DNA of 64,000 bases from Ramlibacter terrae (GTDB taxonomy: Bacteria; Pseudomonadota; Gammaproteobacteria; Burkholderiales; Burkholderiaceae_C). The stretch spans positions 1,302,001 to 1,366,000 of the forward strand of contig CP053418.1 in the NCBI GenBank assembly GCA_013127575.1. The letters are read 5' to 3'. The position numbers and the translations under genes are program-made. A model generated the notes under the pieces. The model was not told where the DNA came from. It saw only the letters and a program-made list of their open reading frames with translations, and searched no databases. Below, piece after piece: positions 19,884-30,040 of this stretch. Positions within the stretch are counted from its first letter, which is position 1. Every line of letters begins with the position of its first letter.

Positions 19884-20850
19884 TCAGGCGGCGCGCCGGG
19901 CGCGCGTCTTCTTGGCCGGCGCCGCCTTGGCCGCGGCGCGTTCGCGCGGCGCGGCGTGCGTCGCCTTCTTCTTCGCGGCGGCAGGGGTCTTCGGCCGCCG
20001 GCTTGCCGGCGGGCGCGGGCGCGCTTTCCTTGCCGCCGCCCTTGAGGCTGCGGCGCAGCAGTTCGGTCAGGTCGATCACGTCGGCGCCTTGCGATTCCGG
20101 CGCCTCTTCGAGCGGCTCCACCGTTTCGGTCTCGCCCGCCTTGGCCTTGGCGTCGACCAGCTTCATGATGGCGTCGCGGAACGAGTCGCGGTATTCGTCG
20201 GCGCTCCAGTGGCCGCTCATTTCCTCGATCAGGTGGCGCGCCATCTTCAGCTCGGCGTCCTTGATGGTCGCCTTGCCCGCGGCCGGCAGCGGCAGGCCTT
20301 CCCGGGAGCGGATCTCGCCGCCCCAGCGCACGAGGTTCAGCACCAGCGCCGGGCCGCAAGGGAGCACCACGGCCAGGTGCTGCTTGCTGTGGATCACCAC
20401 CTTCGCCAGGCCCGCCTTGCCGGTCTCGCGCAGCGCTTCGCGCAGCAGCGCGTAGACCTTCTCGCCCTTGTTGATCGGCGCGGTGTAGTAGGGGCGCTCG
20501 AGGTACACGAAGGGCACTTCGTCGACGTCGACGAAGGCCTCGATCTCGATGGTCTGGGTGGTCTTCGGATAGGCCTCGGCCACTTCCTCGGGCGACAGCA
20601 CGACGTAGTTGCCCTTGCCGTGCTCGATGCCCTTGACGACGTTCTCCTTCTCGATTTCGCGGCCGGTGCGCTTGTTCACCCGCTTGTAGCCGACGGGATC
20701 CATCGTGCGCTTGTCGAGCCAGTCGAAGTTGAGGTCGCTCTCCTCGGTCGCCGAGTACAGCCCGATGGGGATGTGGACCAGCCCGAACGTGATGGCGCCC
20801 TTCCACAGCGAGCGCGTGGAGGTCTTGGCCATGCCTTTGGTGTCTGCCAT
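19884..20850 (-). CDS. ku: Ku protein, non-homologous end joining
   Basis: Bacterial Ku binds broken DNA ends as a homodimer and recruits ligase D. The core is clear: SLWKGAITFGLVHIPIGLYS, LDKRTMDPVGYKRVNKRTGR, VPFVYLERPYYTAPINKGEK, LVRWGGEIRSREGLPLP and ELKMARHLIEEMSGHW. The C-terminal tail beyond residue 280 is Ala/Lys/Arg-rich (AAAKKKATHAAPRERAAAKA), like the DNA-binding extension of some Ku proteins; it is reached after a break near 19988. I use the ATG before ADTKGMAKT; a second ATG seven residues in is equally possible. About 322 residues. No ligD gene lies in the window. Confidence 0.92.
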
Positions 20851-20983
20851 CGAGATTGCGTGAAGATGTTTCCGACAGTTTGCGAATGTGCCCCGCCGCC
20901 GCCTGTCGGACACGCGCCGCGCGTCCTGTAGGCAGGCGCCCATAGCGGCCGGACCGCGAGGCGGGACGCGGCCCGCCGAAGGT

Positions 20984-21342
20984 TCAGAACAGCAGGCGCA
21001 GCAGGCCGCGGACGCCGCTGGGGGCCTCTTCGCGGCCGGGCGCGAACTTCAGCGCCGTGGCTTCCCAGCGCCGGGCGGGGCGGTCGAAGCGGCCGCGGCA
21101 GGCGGTGTCGAAGCATTCCTGCCCGGACAGCGTCACGAAGTTGCGCGAGATGCGGCGCGCCAGCAGGTGGCGGTGCGCGGGCGCCGGGGTGTGCATGAAG
21201 GCCGTCATGAGCGACAGCGTCGCGGCCCACAGGGCGCGGCTGGCGTCGGCCAATTGCAAAGCCGTCCCGGCGGCAATTTCCGCGGGGACGGCTTGGGGGA
21301 AAGGGTGCGGGCCGCGGACGACGCCGGAAGTGCGGATGGCAT
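20984..21342 (-). CDS. conserved-looking hypothetical protein, possibly phasin-like
   Basis: Two frames join near 21268, where CCCGG would become CCTGGG. The first reads MPSALPASSAARTLSPKPSP; the second ALQLADASRALWAATLSLMT, RHLLARRISRNFVTLSGQEC, and CRGRFDRPARRWEATALKF. The mixed helical character, with Phe/Trp/Cys spacing, looks like real protein. About 120 residues. The alternating Leu/Ala helices could suggest a phasin-like protein but this is weak. It is a single gene between ku and the KGG gene. Confidence 0.45.
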
Positions 21343-21431
21343 GGCGCCATCGTAGGGTGGGCACCCGGGCCGACCTGTCAGTCGGTGGCCCAACCGCGGG
21401 CCGGTTCGTCCTACACCCGTCCGGGCGGACT

Positions 21432-21659
21432 TCAGCTGGCGCGGACGTCGCCGCCGGCGGCGCGGGCGTGGCGCTTCTTGCCGGCCGCGCGTGCCTCTTC
21501 GCTGGTGAATTCGTGGGCATGCCCGCTCTGGTGCGCGGCACGGCCGCCCAGGCTGGCGATCTCGCGCTGGCGCTGCGGATCCATCGCGGCGAAGCCACGC
21601 AGGGATTTCTTCGGGGCGGTGGGCTTGTCGGTGGCTTGGGTGCCGTTTTGCGAATCCAT
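21432..21659 (-). CDS. KGG-motif general stress protein
   Basis: A 75-residue soluble protein with the stress-induced (YciG/con-10) repeats: RGFAAMDPQRQREIASLGGR followed by AHQSGHAHEFTSEEARAAGK. The usual K/R-GG motifs are present once as LGGRA. I place the start at MDSQNGTQ because GAGGA precedes it by 8 bp and the family is short. The frame is intact. Function in the family is uncertain; expression is typically stress-induced. Confidence 0.85.
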   Translation of the reverse strand: MDSQNGTQATDKPTAPKKSLRGFAAMDPQRQREIASLGGRAAHQSGHAHEFTSEEARAAGKKRHARAAGGDVRAS

Positions 21660-21831
21660 TTGGGGTCCTCGTGAAGGGTTGTTGCGGTGGTCGAAGCGCT
21701 GCTTGCTGGTGGGCTTGGGTGACAACGCACGGCAGAGTCTGTTCGTGTTCGTCGCCCCACGTTGTAGGACGATGCCCATAGCGATGTCGGACCCCTCCTA
21801 GGCTTTTTCGGGAGTCGTCTAGACTGGCACG

Positions 21832-23244
21832 ATGAAAACGGAGGCGGCGCTCGCCGCGGCATCGCCGGCGGAAGCGCAGTGGGTGGAGGGCGAACTGGTT
21901 CGCAACCTGATGCGGACGCAACGCAATACGCAATCCATCGGGCTGCTCCTGATCCCGGTGGTGGTCGGCGTCCTGTGGACCGACACCGACCCCACGTGGC
22001 TCGCGGCGTGGGCCCTGTTCGCGCTGGCCGTGGCGGGCTCGCGCTTCTGGATCCTGCACACGTACGAGCGCGACGTGAAGGGCCGCGGCAGCGCCGAACA
22101 CCGGCCTTCTTCGAGCGGCACCGCCGGTTCTGGCCGCTCTCGGCGCTGGTGTGGGGCCTCGTCACCGCGCTGCACTTCGACCGGGCGACGCTGGCCGACC
22201 AGTTCATCTGCTGGCTGCTGCTGGCGGGCGTGGCGATGTTCTCGATCAACGCGCTGTCGACGCGCATCGCCACGATGCACGCGTACCTGAACACGCTCGC
22301 CGTCACGGCGCTCGGCGTGATGGCTGGCGCATGGGCGCGGAGCTGCGCCTGCAGGGGCCGGTGTACCACTGGTGGCTGGTGGCGATGCTGGTGATCTTCT
22401 GGCAGGTGCTGCGGCACGCCGGCAACCGCCTGCACGAGACGCACCGGACCAACTACGCGCTGCAGTACCGCAACAACCAGCTGATCGAGTCGCTCACGCG
22501 GCAGACGCAGGCCGCGCTCGACGCGGTGGAGATCAAGAACCGCTTCCTGGCCAGCGCCGCGCACGACATCCGCCAGCCGGTGCACGCGCTCGGCCTCTAC
22601 GCCGACTGGCTGGGGAGCGAGCCGGAACTGGTGCACGAACTCGCCCCCAAGATCGTCGAATCGACCAAGGCGGTGAACCAGCTGTTCGACTCGCTGTTCG
22701 ACCTGGCGCGGCTCGACTCGGGAAAGATCCGGCTGAACGTCGAGACGCTGAACATCGCCAAGCTGCTGCACGACCCGGAGCTGCAGTACCGCCCGATGTG
22801 CCGGCCAAGGGGCTGGAACTGCGGCTGCGCGTGACGCCCGGTACCGCGGTGTCCGACCCGATCCTGCTGCAGCGGGTGCTGGGGAACCCGGTCTCGAACG
22901 CCGTCAAGTACACGCGCAGCGGCGGCATCCTCGTCGCGGCCCGGCCGACGCGCCGCGGGTTGCGGGTGGAGGTGTGGGACACCGGCGTCGGCATCGCCGC
23001 GGAGCACCAGCGCGAGATCTTCCGGGAGTTCTACAAGGTGCCCACGCACGCCGGCACCGAAGAAGGCTTCGGCCTCGGGCTCTACATCGTGGGACGGCTG
23101 ACGCGCATCCTCGGCCACCCGCTCACGATGCGGTCGCGCCCCGGACGCGGCAGCGTCTTCCGGCTGCTGCTGCTGCCCACCGATGCCCGTGCCGCCGCCG
23201 AGAGGGCGGTGGCGTCGGTGGCATCGATGATGAACCGGCCCTAG
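21832..23244 (+). CDS. sensor histidine kinase with N-terminal membrane domain
   Basis: Four to six hydrophobic segments fill the first 170 residues (IGLLLIPVVVGVLW, WLAAWALFALAVAGSRFWIL, FICWLLLAGVAMFSINAL, WWLVAMLVIFWQVL). The phospho-acceptor box is SAAHDIRQPVHALGLYADWL, the N-box GNPVSNAVKYTRSGG, and the G-boxes VWDTGVGIAAEHQ and GFGLGLYIVGRL. Breaks near 22103, 22323 and 22803 are bridged; about 471 residues. The HDIRQPVHALGLY box is typical of kinases paired with LuxR-type regulators, and the convergent regulator next door fits that, with the two stop codons overlapping. Confidence 0.85.
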
Positions 23245-23833
23245 CTCGAAAGCAGGCCGTGGGTCCGGGCGTAGTGGATCGTCTGCGTGCGGCTCTTGAC
23301 GCCAGGCGGCGGAACAGGCGCCACAGGTGGACCTTGACCGTGTGTTCGCTGATCCCGAGTTCGTCGGCGATCTCGCGGTTGGACAGGCCGCGATCGAGCA
23401 TCACGATCAGCTGCTTCTGCCGCTTGGACAGCTTGTTGTCGGTGGGCGCGAGTTCCTCGAACTGGCCATCCGCGGAGAGCAGGGCGCGCAGCGCGTTGCC
23501 GATCTCGAGGCCGCCGGAGGACTTCTCGATGTAGATGTCGGCGCCGGCTTCGATGCACTGTTCCTCGGCATCGGACGCCGGTGACGCGGACAGCACCGCG
23601 AGCGGCGTTTCCGGAAAGCGCTTCTTCAGTTCGTGCACGCCCGAGGCGCCGGTGGTGTCGGGCAGCTTGAGGTCGAGGGTGATCAGGTCGGGGTCGCCGT
23701 GCTGCTTCACGGCGGCCTCGATGATGCCCGTGCGGTCGAGTTCCACCACGTTGGCGCCGGGGCGCATGCGGCGCATCAGCATGACCACCGCTTCACGCAT
23801 CAGGGGGTGGTCGTCGATGACGTACAAGGTCAT
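23241..23833 (-). CDS. LuxR/NarL-family response regulator
   Basis: Receiver domain with MTLYVIDDHPLMREAVVMLM, phospho-acceptor Asp in DLITLDLKLPDTTG and the conserved Lys in DIYIEKSSGG, followed by a GerE helix-turn-helix (LSKRQKQLIVMLDRGLSNRE, ISEHTVKVHLWRLFRRL). A break near 23304 is bridged (RRLGVKSRTQTIHYA). About 198 residues. I start at MTLYV, though an ATG 12 codons upstream is in frame. Likely partner of the convergent kinase. Confidence 0.88.
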
Positions 23834-23915
23834 GGTTTTCAATGTTTTTCCAGCGAAGGCATCGCCCAAGGATACCGTCTGCCCCCTTAGGACAACGGCC
23901 TTAATGCCTTGGTTC

Positions 23916-25201
23916 TCAGGATTCCGCGAAGGCTCGCAGCGCAGTGCTGACTTCGGCCGGCTGCACCCCTTCGGCGGGCTGCGCCTTGTCGCCGAGCACG
24001 AGCGGCTCCGGCGCCGCCTTCAGGCCGGCGATGAACTGGCCCGCCTCCTTGGGCGAGGCGAAGCCGGCGCTCTGCAGCAGCAGCCGCCCCTGCGCATCGA
24101 CGAGCTTGAAGTAGAAGCGGCCGTCCGCTTCGCGGTACTGCTTGAAGCTCGGCAGCGCGGCCGCCTTCGCCTTTTCCTTCTTCGCGCCGCCCGCGCCGGC
24201 GGCCAGGCTGCGCAGGCCCACCGCCTCGCGCAGTTCGCGCATGAACGGCGTGGCGCGCGCGCGGGCCTTGGCGGCGCCGGCCTGCAGGATCGCTTCGAGT
24301 TCGGCCGGATGGTTCACCCGGTGCTCGTAGCGCTCGCGCATGGGCGCGATTTCTGGTCGATGCGCTCGAACAGCACCTGCTTGGCGTCGCTCCAGGCGAT
24401 GCCGTCGGCGTAGGCCTGGCGCAGCTTCTGCGTTTCCTCCGGCGAGGCGAAGGCCTGGTAGACTGGAACAGCGCCGAGCCTTCGGTTTCCTTGGGCTCGC
24501 CCGGGGCGCGCGAGTCGGTCACCATCGAGAAGATCTGCTTGCGGACCTGCTCGCGCGGGCTGAACAGCCCGATGACGTTGTCGTAGCTCTTCGACATCTT
24601 GCGGCCGTCCAGCCCCGGCAGCAGCGCGACGTCCTCGTCGACCTGCGCTTCCGGCAGCACCAGGTGCTCGCCGTACAGGTGGTTGTAGCTGGCCGCCATG
24701 TCGCGCGCCATCTCGATGTGCTGCACCTGGTCGCGCCCCACGGGCACCTTGTGCGCCTTGAACAGCAGGATGTCGGCGCCCATCAGCACCGGGTACATGA
24801 ACAGTCCGGCCGATACGTCGGTATCGACGTCCACGCCGGCCGCGTTGTTCTTGTCCACCTGCGCCTTGTAGGCGTGGGCGCGATTGAGCAGGCCCTTGCC
24901 CGTCACGCAGGTGAGCAGCCAGGTCAGCTCCGGGATCTCCGGGATGTCCGACTGGCGGTAGAAGTGGACGTGCTCCCAGTCGAGGCCGGCGGCCAGCCAG
25001 CAGGCGGCGATCTCCATCGTGGAGCGCTGGATGCGCGCCGGCTCGTCGCACTTGATCAGCGCGTGGTAGTCGGCCGGAAGTAGAAGTTCTCGGTGCCGGG
25101 GCGGCGGCTGGCCTGCACGGTGGGCCGGATCGCGCCGACGTAGTTGCCCGGTGGGGCGTGCCGGTGGTGGTGATGCCGGTGAGGTAGCGTTCGATCTTCA
25201 T
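23916..25201 (-). CDS. trpS: tryptophanyl-tRNA synthetase with a C-terminal YegP-like extension
   Basis: Charges tRNA-Trp in the cytosol. The HIGH-like region is TGITTTGTPHLGNYVGAI (rebuilt), the KMSKS motif is GLDGRKMSKSYDNVIG, and the active-site core includes MYPVLMGADILLFKAHKVPV. After the usual end (NHPAELEAILQAGAAKARA) there is a linker rich in Ala/Lys and then a YegP/DUF1508-like unit (DGRFYFKLVDAQGRLLLQSA, FASPKEAGQFIAGLK), making the protein about 430 residues. Breaks near 25149, 25075, 24463 and 24353 are bridged. Its ATG overlaps the stop of the site-2 protease gene. Confidence 0.92.
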
Positions 25202-25873
25202 GCGTCAGCGGGCGAGGGACAGGAGGGGGCGATGAGCACGTTGTAGCTGGCGCGCACCAGCGGCGAGATCCACCACGACCCGAGGATGCCCGGGATCAGC
25301 AGGGCCAGCACGATGAAGAAGCCGAAGGGCTCGACGCGCGACAGCTGGTAGGCGGGACCGCGCGGGAGCAGGCCGACCAGCACGCGGCCGCCGTCCAGCG
25401 GCGGGATCGGCAGCAGGTTGAACACCGCGATCACCAGGTTGACGATGATGCCGGCCTGCGCCATGCGCAGGAAGAAGGTCTCGTCGACGCCGGCCGCGAA
25501 CAATGCGACCAGCAGCAGCGTCCGGCGACGGCCGGATGAAGTTCGACACGGGCCCGGCGAGCGCCACCCAGACCATGTCGCGCTTGGGATGGCGGAGGTT
25601 GCCGAAGTTCACCGGGACCGGCTTGGCGTAGCCCAGCACGAAAGGGCCGCCCGGAATGGCGGACGTCGTGAACAGCAGCAGCAGCGGCATCGCGATGGTG
25701 CCGAAGGGGTCGATGTGCTTGAGCGGGTTGAGCGTCATGCGCCCCAGCATGTAGGCGGTGCTGTCGCCGAACATGCGGGCCACGTAGCCGTGCGCTGCCT
25801 CATGCACCGTGATGGCGAAGAGCACCGGCAGGGCGTAGATGGCGATCGTCTGTACGAGGTTGTTGAAGTCCAC
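25198..25873 (-). CDS. site-2 protease family membrane metalloprotease
   Basis: A polytopic zinc protease of the M50/rhomboid-like S2P group. The zinc-binding HEAAH motif sits in the first membrane helix (VLFAITVHEAAHGYVARMFG) and the second ligand region is NLLPIPPLDGGRVLVGLLP. Two adjacent breaks (25523 and 25533) each fit CCTGG and give SNFILAVAWTLLLVALF. GTG start, since the frame begins at a VDFNNLVQT codon with no nearby ATG. About 225 residues. Coupled to trpS by an ATGA overlap; its substrate is unknown. Confidence 0.88.
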
Positions 25874-25895
25874 CGGCCGATTGTGTCAGAGCGCC

Positions 25896-26529
25896 CTACA
25901 AGCCGAAGATCGAGGCGTCGCCGCGTCCCTGCCGCACCAGCACGGCATCGCCCCGGTGCCCATCGGCACGAGGTCGATCACGGTGGTCGGCTGGTCCGGG
26001 CACGGCCCGGCGGCGATCACGCCGGCCACTTGCGACTGGAAGCGCTCGCGGATGTCGGCCGGGTCGTTCAGCACCACGTGTTCGAAGGGGTCGATCAGCG
26101 TGGTGGACAGCAGCGGCGCGCCGTGCAGTTCCAGCAGGTCTTGCAGCACTGGTGGTCGGGCACGCGCAGCCCGATGGTCTTGCGCTGTGGATGGCTGACC
26201 CGCCGCGGCACCTCGCGCGTGGCTTCGAGGATGAAGGTGTACGGCCCCGGCGTGGCGGACTTCAGCAGCCGGTACTGCTTGTTGTCGACGCGGGCGTAGT
26301 TGGCCAGTTCGCTCAGGTCGCGGCACAGCAGCGTGAGGTGGTGCTTCTCGTCGACCCGGCGGATCTGCCGCAGCTTGTCGACGGCCGACTTGTCGTCGAG
26401 ATGGCAGGCGAGCGCATAGCTGGAGTCCGTCGGCACCGCGACAACGCCGCCGCCCTGCAGCAGTGCCACCGCCTGCTTGAGCAAGCGCTGCTGCGGGTTC
26501 TGCGGATGGACTTCGAAGTACTGGGCCAT
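25896..26529 (-). CDS. L-threonylcarbamoyladenylate synthase-type protein (Sua5/YciO/YrdC)
   Basis: A YrdC-fold protein of the YciO subgroup: VALLQGGGVVAVPTDSSYAL, HHLTLLCRDLSELANYARVD, ATPGPYTFILEATREVPRRV and KTIGLRVPDH. The family makes or resembles enzymes making threonylcarbamoyl-AMP for tRNA t6A; YciO-type members are less clear, so I do not claim the reaction. Breaks near 26149 (PDHQVLQDLL) and 25953 are bridged; the tail reads GDAVLVRQGRGDASIFGL, about 211 residues. It stands alone between two hairpins and the protease gene. Confidence 0.85.
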
Positions 26530-26536
26530 GGGGCAT

Positions 26537-26568
26537 CACACGGAAATCGCTGGGGCGATTTCCGTGTG
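26537..26568. repeat. perfect intergenic hairpin, 14-bp stem
   Basis: Arms CACACGGAAATCGC and GCGATTTCCGTGTG are exact inverse complements around a TGGG loop. There is no T-run on either strand, so it is not an obvious intrinsic terminator. It lies just upstream of the yciO-type gene. Confidence 0.85.
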
Positions 26569-26577
26569 GCTGATCAG

Positions 26578-26613
26578 TGTGAAGAGGACCGGCAAAGCCG
26601 GATCCTCTTCACA
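26578..26613. repeat. second intergenic hairpin, 16-bp stem with one bulge
   Basis: TGTGAAGAGGA pairs with TCCTCTTCACA and the inner CCGGC pairs with GCCGG across an AAA loop, with a single unpaired A. It follows the first hairpin by 9 bp and again lacks a T-run. Located between the EamA transporter stop and the yciO-type start, both on the minus strand. Confidence 0.85.
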
Positions 26614-26688
26614 GGTGGCAGCAGGCCGCGCGATGCGCCGCCTGCTGCTCGAAGTTTGCGGACCGTCCATTTCATTCCAGAGCATCGC

Positions 26689-27594
26689 TCAGGCACCGCC
26701 TGCATTCGTTTCGCGGCGCTCGCGCACGGTGAGCCAGGCTCCCGCCGCGCCGCAAACTGCGATCATCGCGATGCCGGCCGGGGACAGCGTGTCCGGCACA
26801 TGCGAAAAACCAGTAGGCCACCGAGCATCGCGAAGGCGATCTGCGTGTAGAGGTAGGGCGTGAGCGTCGCCGCCGGCGCCCGGTAGTACGCCATGATCAG
26901 GAAGTAGTGCCCGACGGTGGCGGTCGCGCCCATGAAGCAGAGCACCGCCCACAGCCACGGGTCGGCCAGCGGCGCCCACACGAACGGCAGGGCCAGCGCC
27001 GACAGCAGCGTGCCGACCCACCCGGTGTACAGGTGCATCGTGATCGGGTCTTCGGTGCGCGCGAGCTTGCTGGTGAGCACGGAACGAGGCGTTGCTGGCC
27101 ACCAGCAGCAGCGGCAGCAGGCTGGCCCAGCCGAAGCTGGCGCCGCCGGGCCGGATGATCACCAGCGTGCCGGCGAAGCCGCCCGCCACCAGCGCCCAGC
27201 GCAGGCCGGAGACATGCTCCTTGAGCAGCGTGGCCGCCAGCAGCGTCACCGCCAGCGGCGTGATCATCACGATGGCCGTGAACTCGCCGACCGGCATGTG
27301 GCGCAGGCTGGCGAAAGCCAGCAGGCTGCTGGTGAGCAGCAGCAGGCCGCGCACGAGTTGCCACGCCAGCTTGCGCGTGCGGAACACGGCCACGCCCCGC
27401 GACGGCAGCACCGCGGCCGTCGTGGCCACCGCCTGGAAGCAGTAGCGGAACCACAGCGCCATCAGCAGCGGCACGCCGGCGCTGGCGTACTTGGTGGCGG
27501 TGTCGAGCGAGGAGAAGCAGGCGCTGGCCGCCACCACCAGCAGGATGCCGGCCAGCGGCTGCGACCGCTGGCGCGAGGCGGCCGCCGCGGTCAC
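26689..27594 (-). CDS. EamA/DMT-family membrane transporter
   Basis: Ten hydrophobic helices typical of drug/metabolite transporters: GILLVVAASACFSSLDTATK, VRGLLLLTSSLLAFASL, FTAIVMITPLAVTLLAATLL, WALVAGGFAGTLVIIRPG, AVLCFMGATATVGHYFLIMA and AYYRAPAATLTPYLYTQIAF. Two EamA repeats are evident. Breaks near 27081 (NASFLVLTSKLAR) and 26810 are bridged; about 302 residues. The GTG start overlaps the TGA of the PHP gene (GTGA). The substrate is unknown. Confidence 0.85.
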   Translation of the reverse strand: MTAAAASRQRSQPLAGILLVVAASACFSSLDTATKYASAGVPLLMALWFRYCFQAVATTAAVLPSRGVAVFRTRKLAWQLVRGLLLLTSSLLAFASLRHMPVGEFTAIVMITPLAVTLLAATLLKEHVSGLRWALVAGGFAGTLVIIRPGGASFGWASLLPLLLVASNASFRAHQQARAHRRPDHDAPVHRVGRHAAVGAGPAVRVGAAGRPVAVGGALLHGRDRHRRALLPDHGVLPGAGGDAHALPLHADRLRDARWPTGFSHVPDTLSPAGIAMIAVCGAAGAWLTVRERRETNAGGA

Positions 27595-28442
27595 CGGATG
27601 CGGTCGGCCAGCAGCTCCCAGACGGGCGTCAGCTGCCCGGGCAGGTACGGCAGCTTGCCGAGGTCGGTGTGGCTTTCGTCCGGGCTGTGGAAATCGCTGC
27701 CGCGCGATGCGGCCAGGCCGAATTCGCGCGCAGTGTCGGCGTATTTCACGTATTCGGCGGGCGTGTGGCTGCCCGTCACCACCTCCACGCCGCGGCCGCC
27801 ATGGGCCTTGAACTCGGTGAAGAGCGCGAATTCCTCGTTCGCCGTGAAGCGGTAGCGCGCCGGGTGCGCGATCACGGCCACGCCGCCGGCGGCCGTGATC
27901 CACTGCACCGCGTCCTTCAGCGAGGCCCAGCGGTGCGGCACGAAGCCCGGCTTGTTCTCGGTGAGGAAGCGGCGGAACACCTCGCCGGTGTCCTTGCAAA
28001 CGCCGGTTTCGACCGGGGAAGCGGGCGAAGTGGGTGCGGGAGATCAGTTCCGGGTTGCCCACGTAGCGCAGGGCGCCTTCGTAGGCGTCTTCGATGCCGA
28101 CCTTCGCCAGCCCGGCCGCGATCTCGCGGGCCCGTTCACCGCGGCCGCCGCGGGTGGCGTGCAGGCCCTGCCGCATCGCCGGGTCTTCGGCGTCGAAACC
28201 GAGGCCGACGATGTGCCCGTCTCGCCGGCGAACGTCACCGAGATTTCGGTGCCGGTCAGGTACTTCATGCCGTGCGCGTGGGCGGCGGCGGCGGCGCGCT
28301 GCTGGCCGCCGATCTCGTCGTGGTCGGTCAGGGCCCACAGTTCGACCCCGTTGGCGGCGGCACGTTCGGCCGGGGCTTCCGGCGTCATGGTGCCGTCGGA
28401 CACCACGGAGTGGCAATGCAGGTCGGCGTTGAGGATGGGCAC
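27591..28442 (-). CDS. PHP-domain phosphoesterase (YciV / RNase AM-like)
   Basis: Polymerase-and-histidinol-phosphatase fold with metal-binding motifs LNADLHCHSVVSDGTM, ELWALTDHDEIGG, GTEISVTF, VAVIAHPARYRF and LAASRGSDFH. E. coli YciV of this group is a 3',5'-nucleotide phosphatase and 5'-3' exonuclease; assignment to that activity is by family. Breaks near 28219 and 28015 are bridged. About 285 residues. Start is GTG (the frame begins at PILNADLHCH, as in the family). Coupled to the transporter gene downstream. Confidence 0.87.
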
Positions 28443-28461
28443 GCCCCGATTCTAGGCGGGG

Positions 28462-29127
28462 CTACGCGATCGCCCCGGCTTCCTTGCGGATGTCCCTGTC
28501 GGTGCGCAGCGCGCACGCGATGCCCCGCTCCAGCCCGGCGACGATTTCGTCCACCCGCATCGAGGGCTGCCCCTGTTCCGGCAGCCACGGCACGTGGACC
28601 AGGCCGCCGCGCGTGCCTTCCCAGCCCGGCCGGGCCAGCAGGTGCATCAAGCCGTAAAAGACGTGGTTGCAGACAAAGGTGCCGGCGGTCTGCGAAACCT
28701 CGGCGTTGATGCCGGCCTCCAGCAGGTCGAGCAGCATCGCCTTGATCGGCAGGCTGGTGAAGTACGCGGCCGGCCCGCCGGCGACCACGGGCGTGTCGAT
28801 CGGTTTGCGGCCGGCGTTGTCGTGGATGCGCGCATCGTTGACGTTGATGGCGATGCGCTCCAGTGAAATCGCGGACCGGCCGGCGGCTGGCCGGTGCAGA
28901 CCACCAGCTCGGGCCGGTGCTCCTCCAGCGCGCGCGCCGGTGCTCCAGCGAGGTATCGAACACGGTGGGCAGTTCGACCCCGACCACTGGCGGCCGCCGA
29001 TCTCGCGGCCGTGCATCGCCTGCACCGCCTGCCAGCTCGGATTGACCTTGCTCCCGCCGAATGGGTCGAAACCCGTTACCAAAACCGTTGACGGCCTACG
29101 CGCCGTCCCGCTCATCGTCGCTAGCAT
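28462..29127 (-). CDS. pcp: pyroglutamyl-peptidase I
   Basis: Cysteine peptidase that removes N-terminal pyroglutamate. Seen: [20 protein letters not shown] at the start; [16 protein letters not shown]; the catalytic Cys in [18 protein letters not shown]; and the His region [11 protein letters not shown]. The section around 28880-28990 is disturbed by several breaks that cancel out; the expected text there is [16 protein letters not shown]. About 220 residues. Two ATGs (29127 and 29115) are possible; neither has a strong ribosome site. Confidence 0.88.
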   Translation of the reverse strand: MLATMSGTARRPSTVLVTGFDPFGGSKVNPSWQAVQAMHGREIGGRQWSGSNCPPCSIPRWSTGARAGGAPARAGGLHRPAAGRSAISLERIAINVNDARIHDNAGRKPIDTPVVAGGPAAYFTSLPIKAMLLDLLEAGINAEVSQTAGTFVCNHVFYGLMHLLARPGWEGTRGGLVHVPWLPEQGQPSMRVDEIVAGLERGIACALRTDRDIRKEAGAIA

Positions 29128-29155
29128 CCGATCACTCTACAGCAGGGAGACGGTC

Positions 29156-30027
29156 ATGCGTTGGGAAGGTAACCGGGAATCATCGAACGTCGAGGACGTG
29201 CGCAGCGGTGGCGGCGGAGGCGGCGGTTTCGGCATCGGCGGCGGCGCCATCGGCATCGGCACCATCGTGGTGGCGCTGATCGGCGGCGCCGTGCTCGGCA
29301 TCAACCCGCTCACGTTGCTGGGCATGATGTCCGGCGGCGGCGGCGCCCCGCAGGTGCAAACGGCGCCGGGTCCGCAGGCGCCCCCGAGCGACGAGATGGG
29401 CCGCTTCGTGTCGACCGTGCTCGCCGACACCGAAGACGTGTGGAAGCAGCTCTTCACGCAGGGCGGCGCCACCTACCGGGAGCCGCGGCTGGTGCTGTTC
29501 CGCGGCGCCGTGCGCACGGCGTGCGGCGCGGGCGGGGCGGCGATGGGGCCGTTCTACTGCCCGGCCGACCAGAAGGTCTACATCGACCTGAGCTTCTACG
29601 AAACCATGAAGAGCCGGATGGGGGCGCCGGGCGACTTCGCGCAGGCTTACGTGATCGCGCACGAGGTGGGCCACCACGTGCAGCACCAGCTGGGCATCAC
29701 CGACCAGGTCGAACGCTCCCGCGCGCGCGGCGGCGCCGACGCCAACAACATGAGCGTGCGGCTGGAACTGCAGGCCGACTGCTTCGCCGGCGTCTGGGGC
29801 CACCACGCGCAGAACGCGCGGCAGATCTGGAGCAGGGCGACGTCGAGGAAGCGATGAACGCCGCTTCCAAGATCGGTGACGACGCGCTACAGCAGTCGGC
29901 GGGCCGCGCCGTGGTGCCGGAAAGCTTCACGCACGGCAGCAGCGCGCAGCGCCAGAAGTGGTTCGCCACCGGCCTGAAGACGGGCAGCGTAAAGGCTTGC
30001 GACACGTTCAATACGCGGAGCCTTTGA
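29156..30027 (+). CDS. ypfJ: neutral zinc metallopeptidase, YpfJ family
   Basis: The family signature [18 protein letters not shown] begins the protein, followed by a Gly-rich run and one membrane segment ([20 protein letters not shown]), then the zinc motif [17 protein letters not shown] and [16 protein letters not shown] break near 29828 is bridged ([13 protein letters not shown]), after which the family C-terminus reads [20 protein letters not shown]. About 291 residues. A ribosome site (AGGGAGA) lies 7 bp before the ATG. Probably anchored in the inner membrane with a periplasmic domain; substrate unknown. Confidence 0.9.
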
Positions 30028-30040
30028 AGACTGGTCGCAA

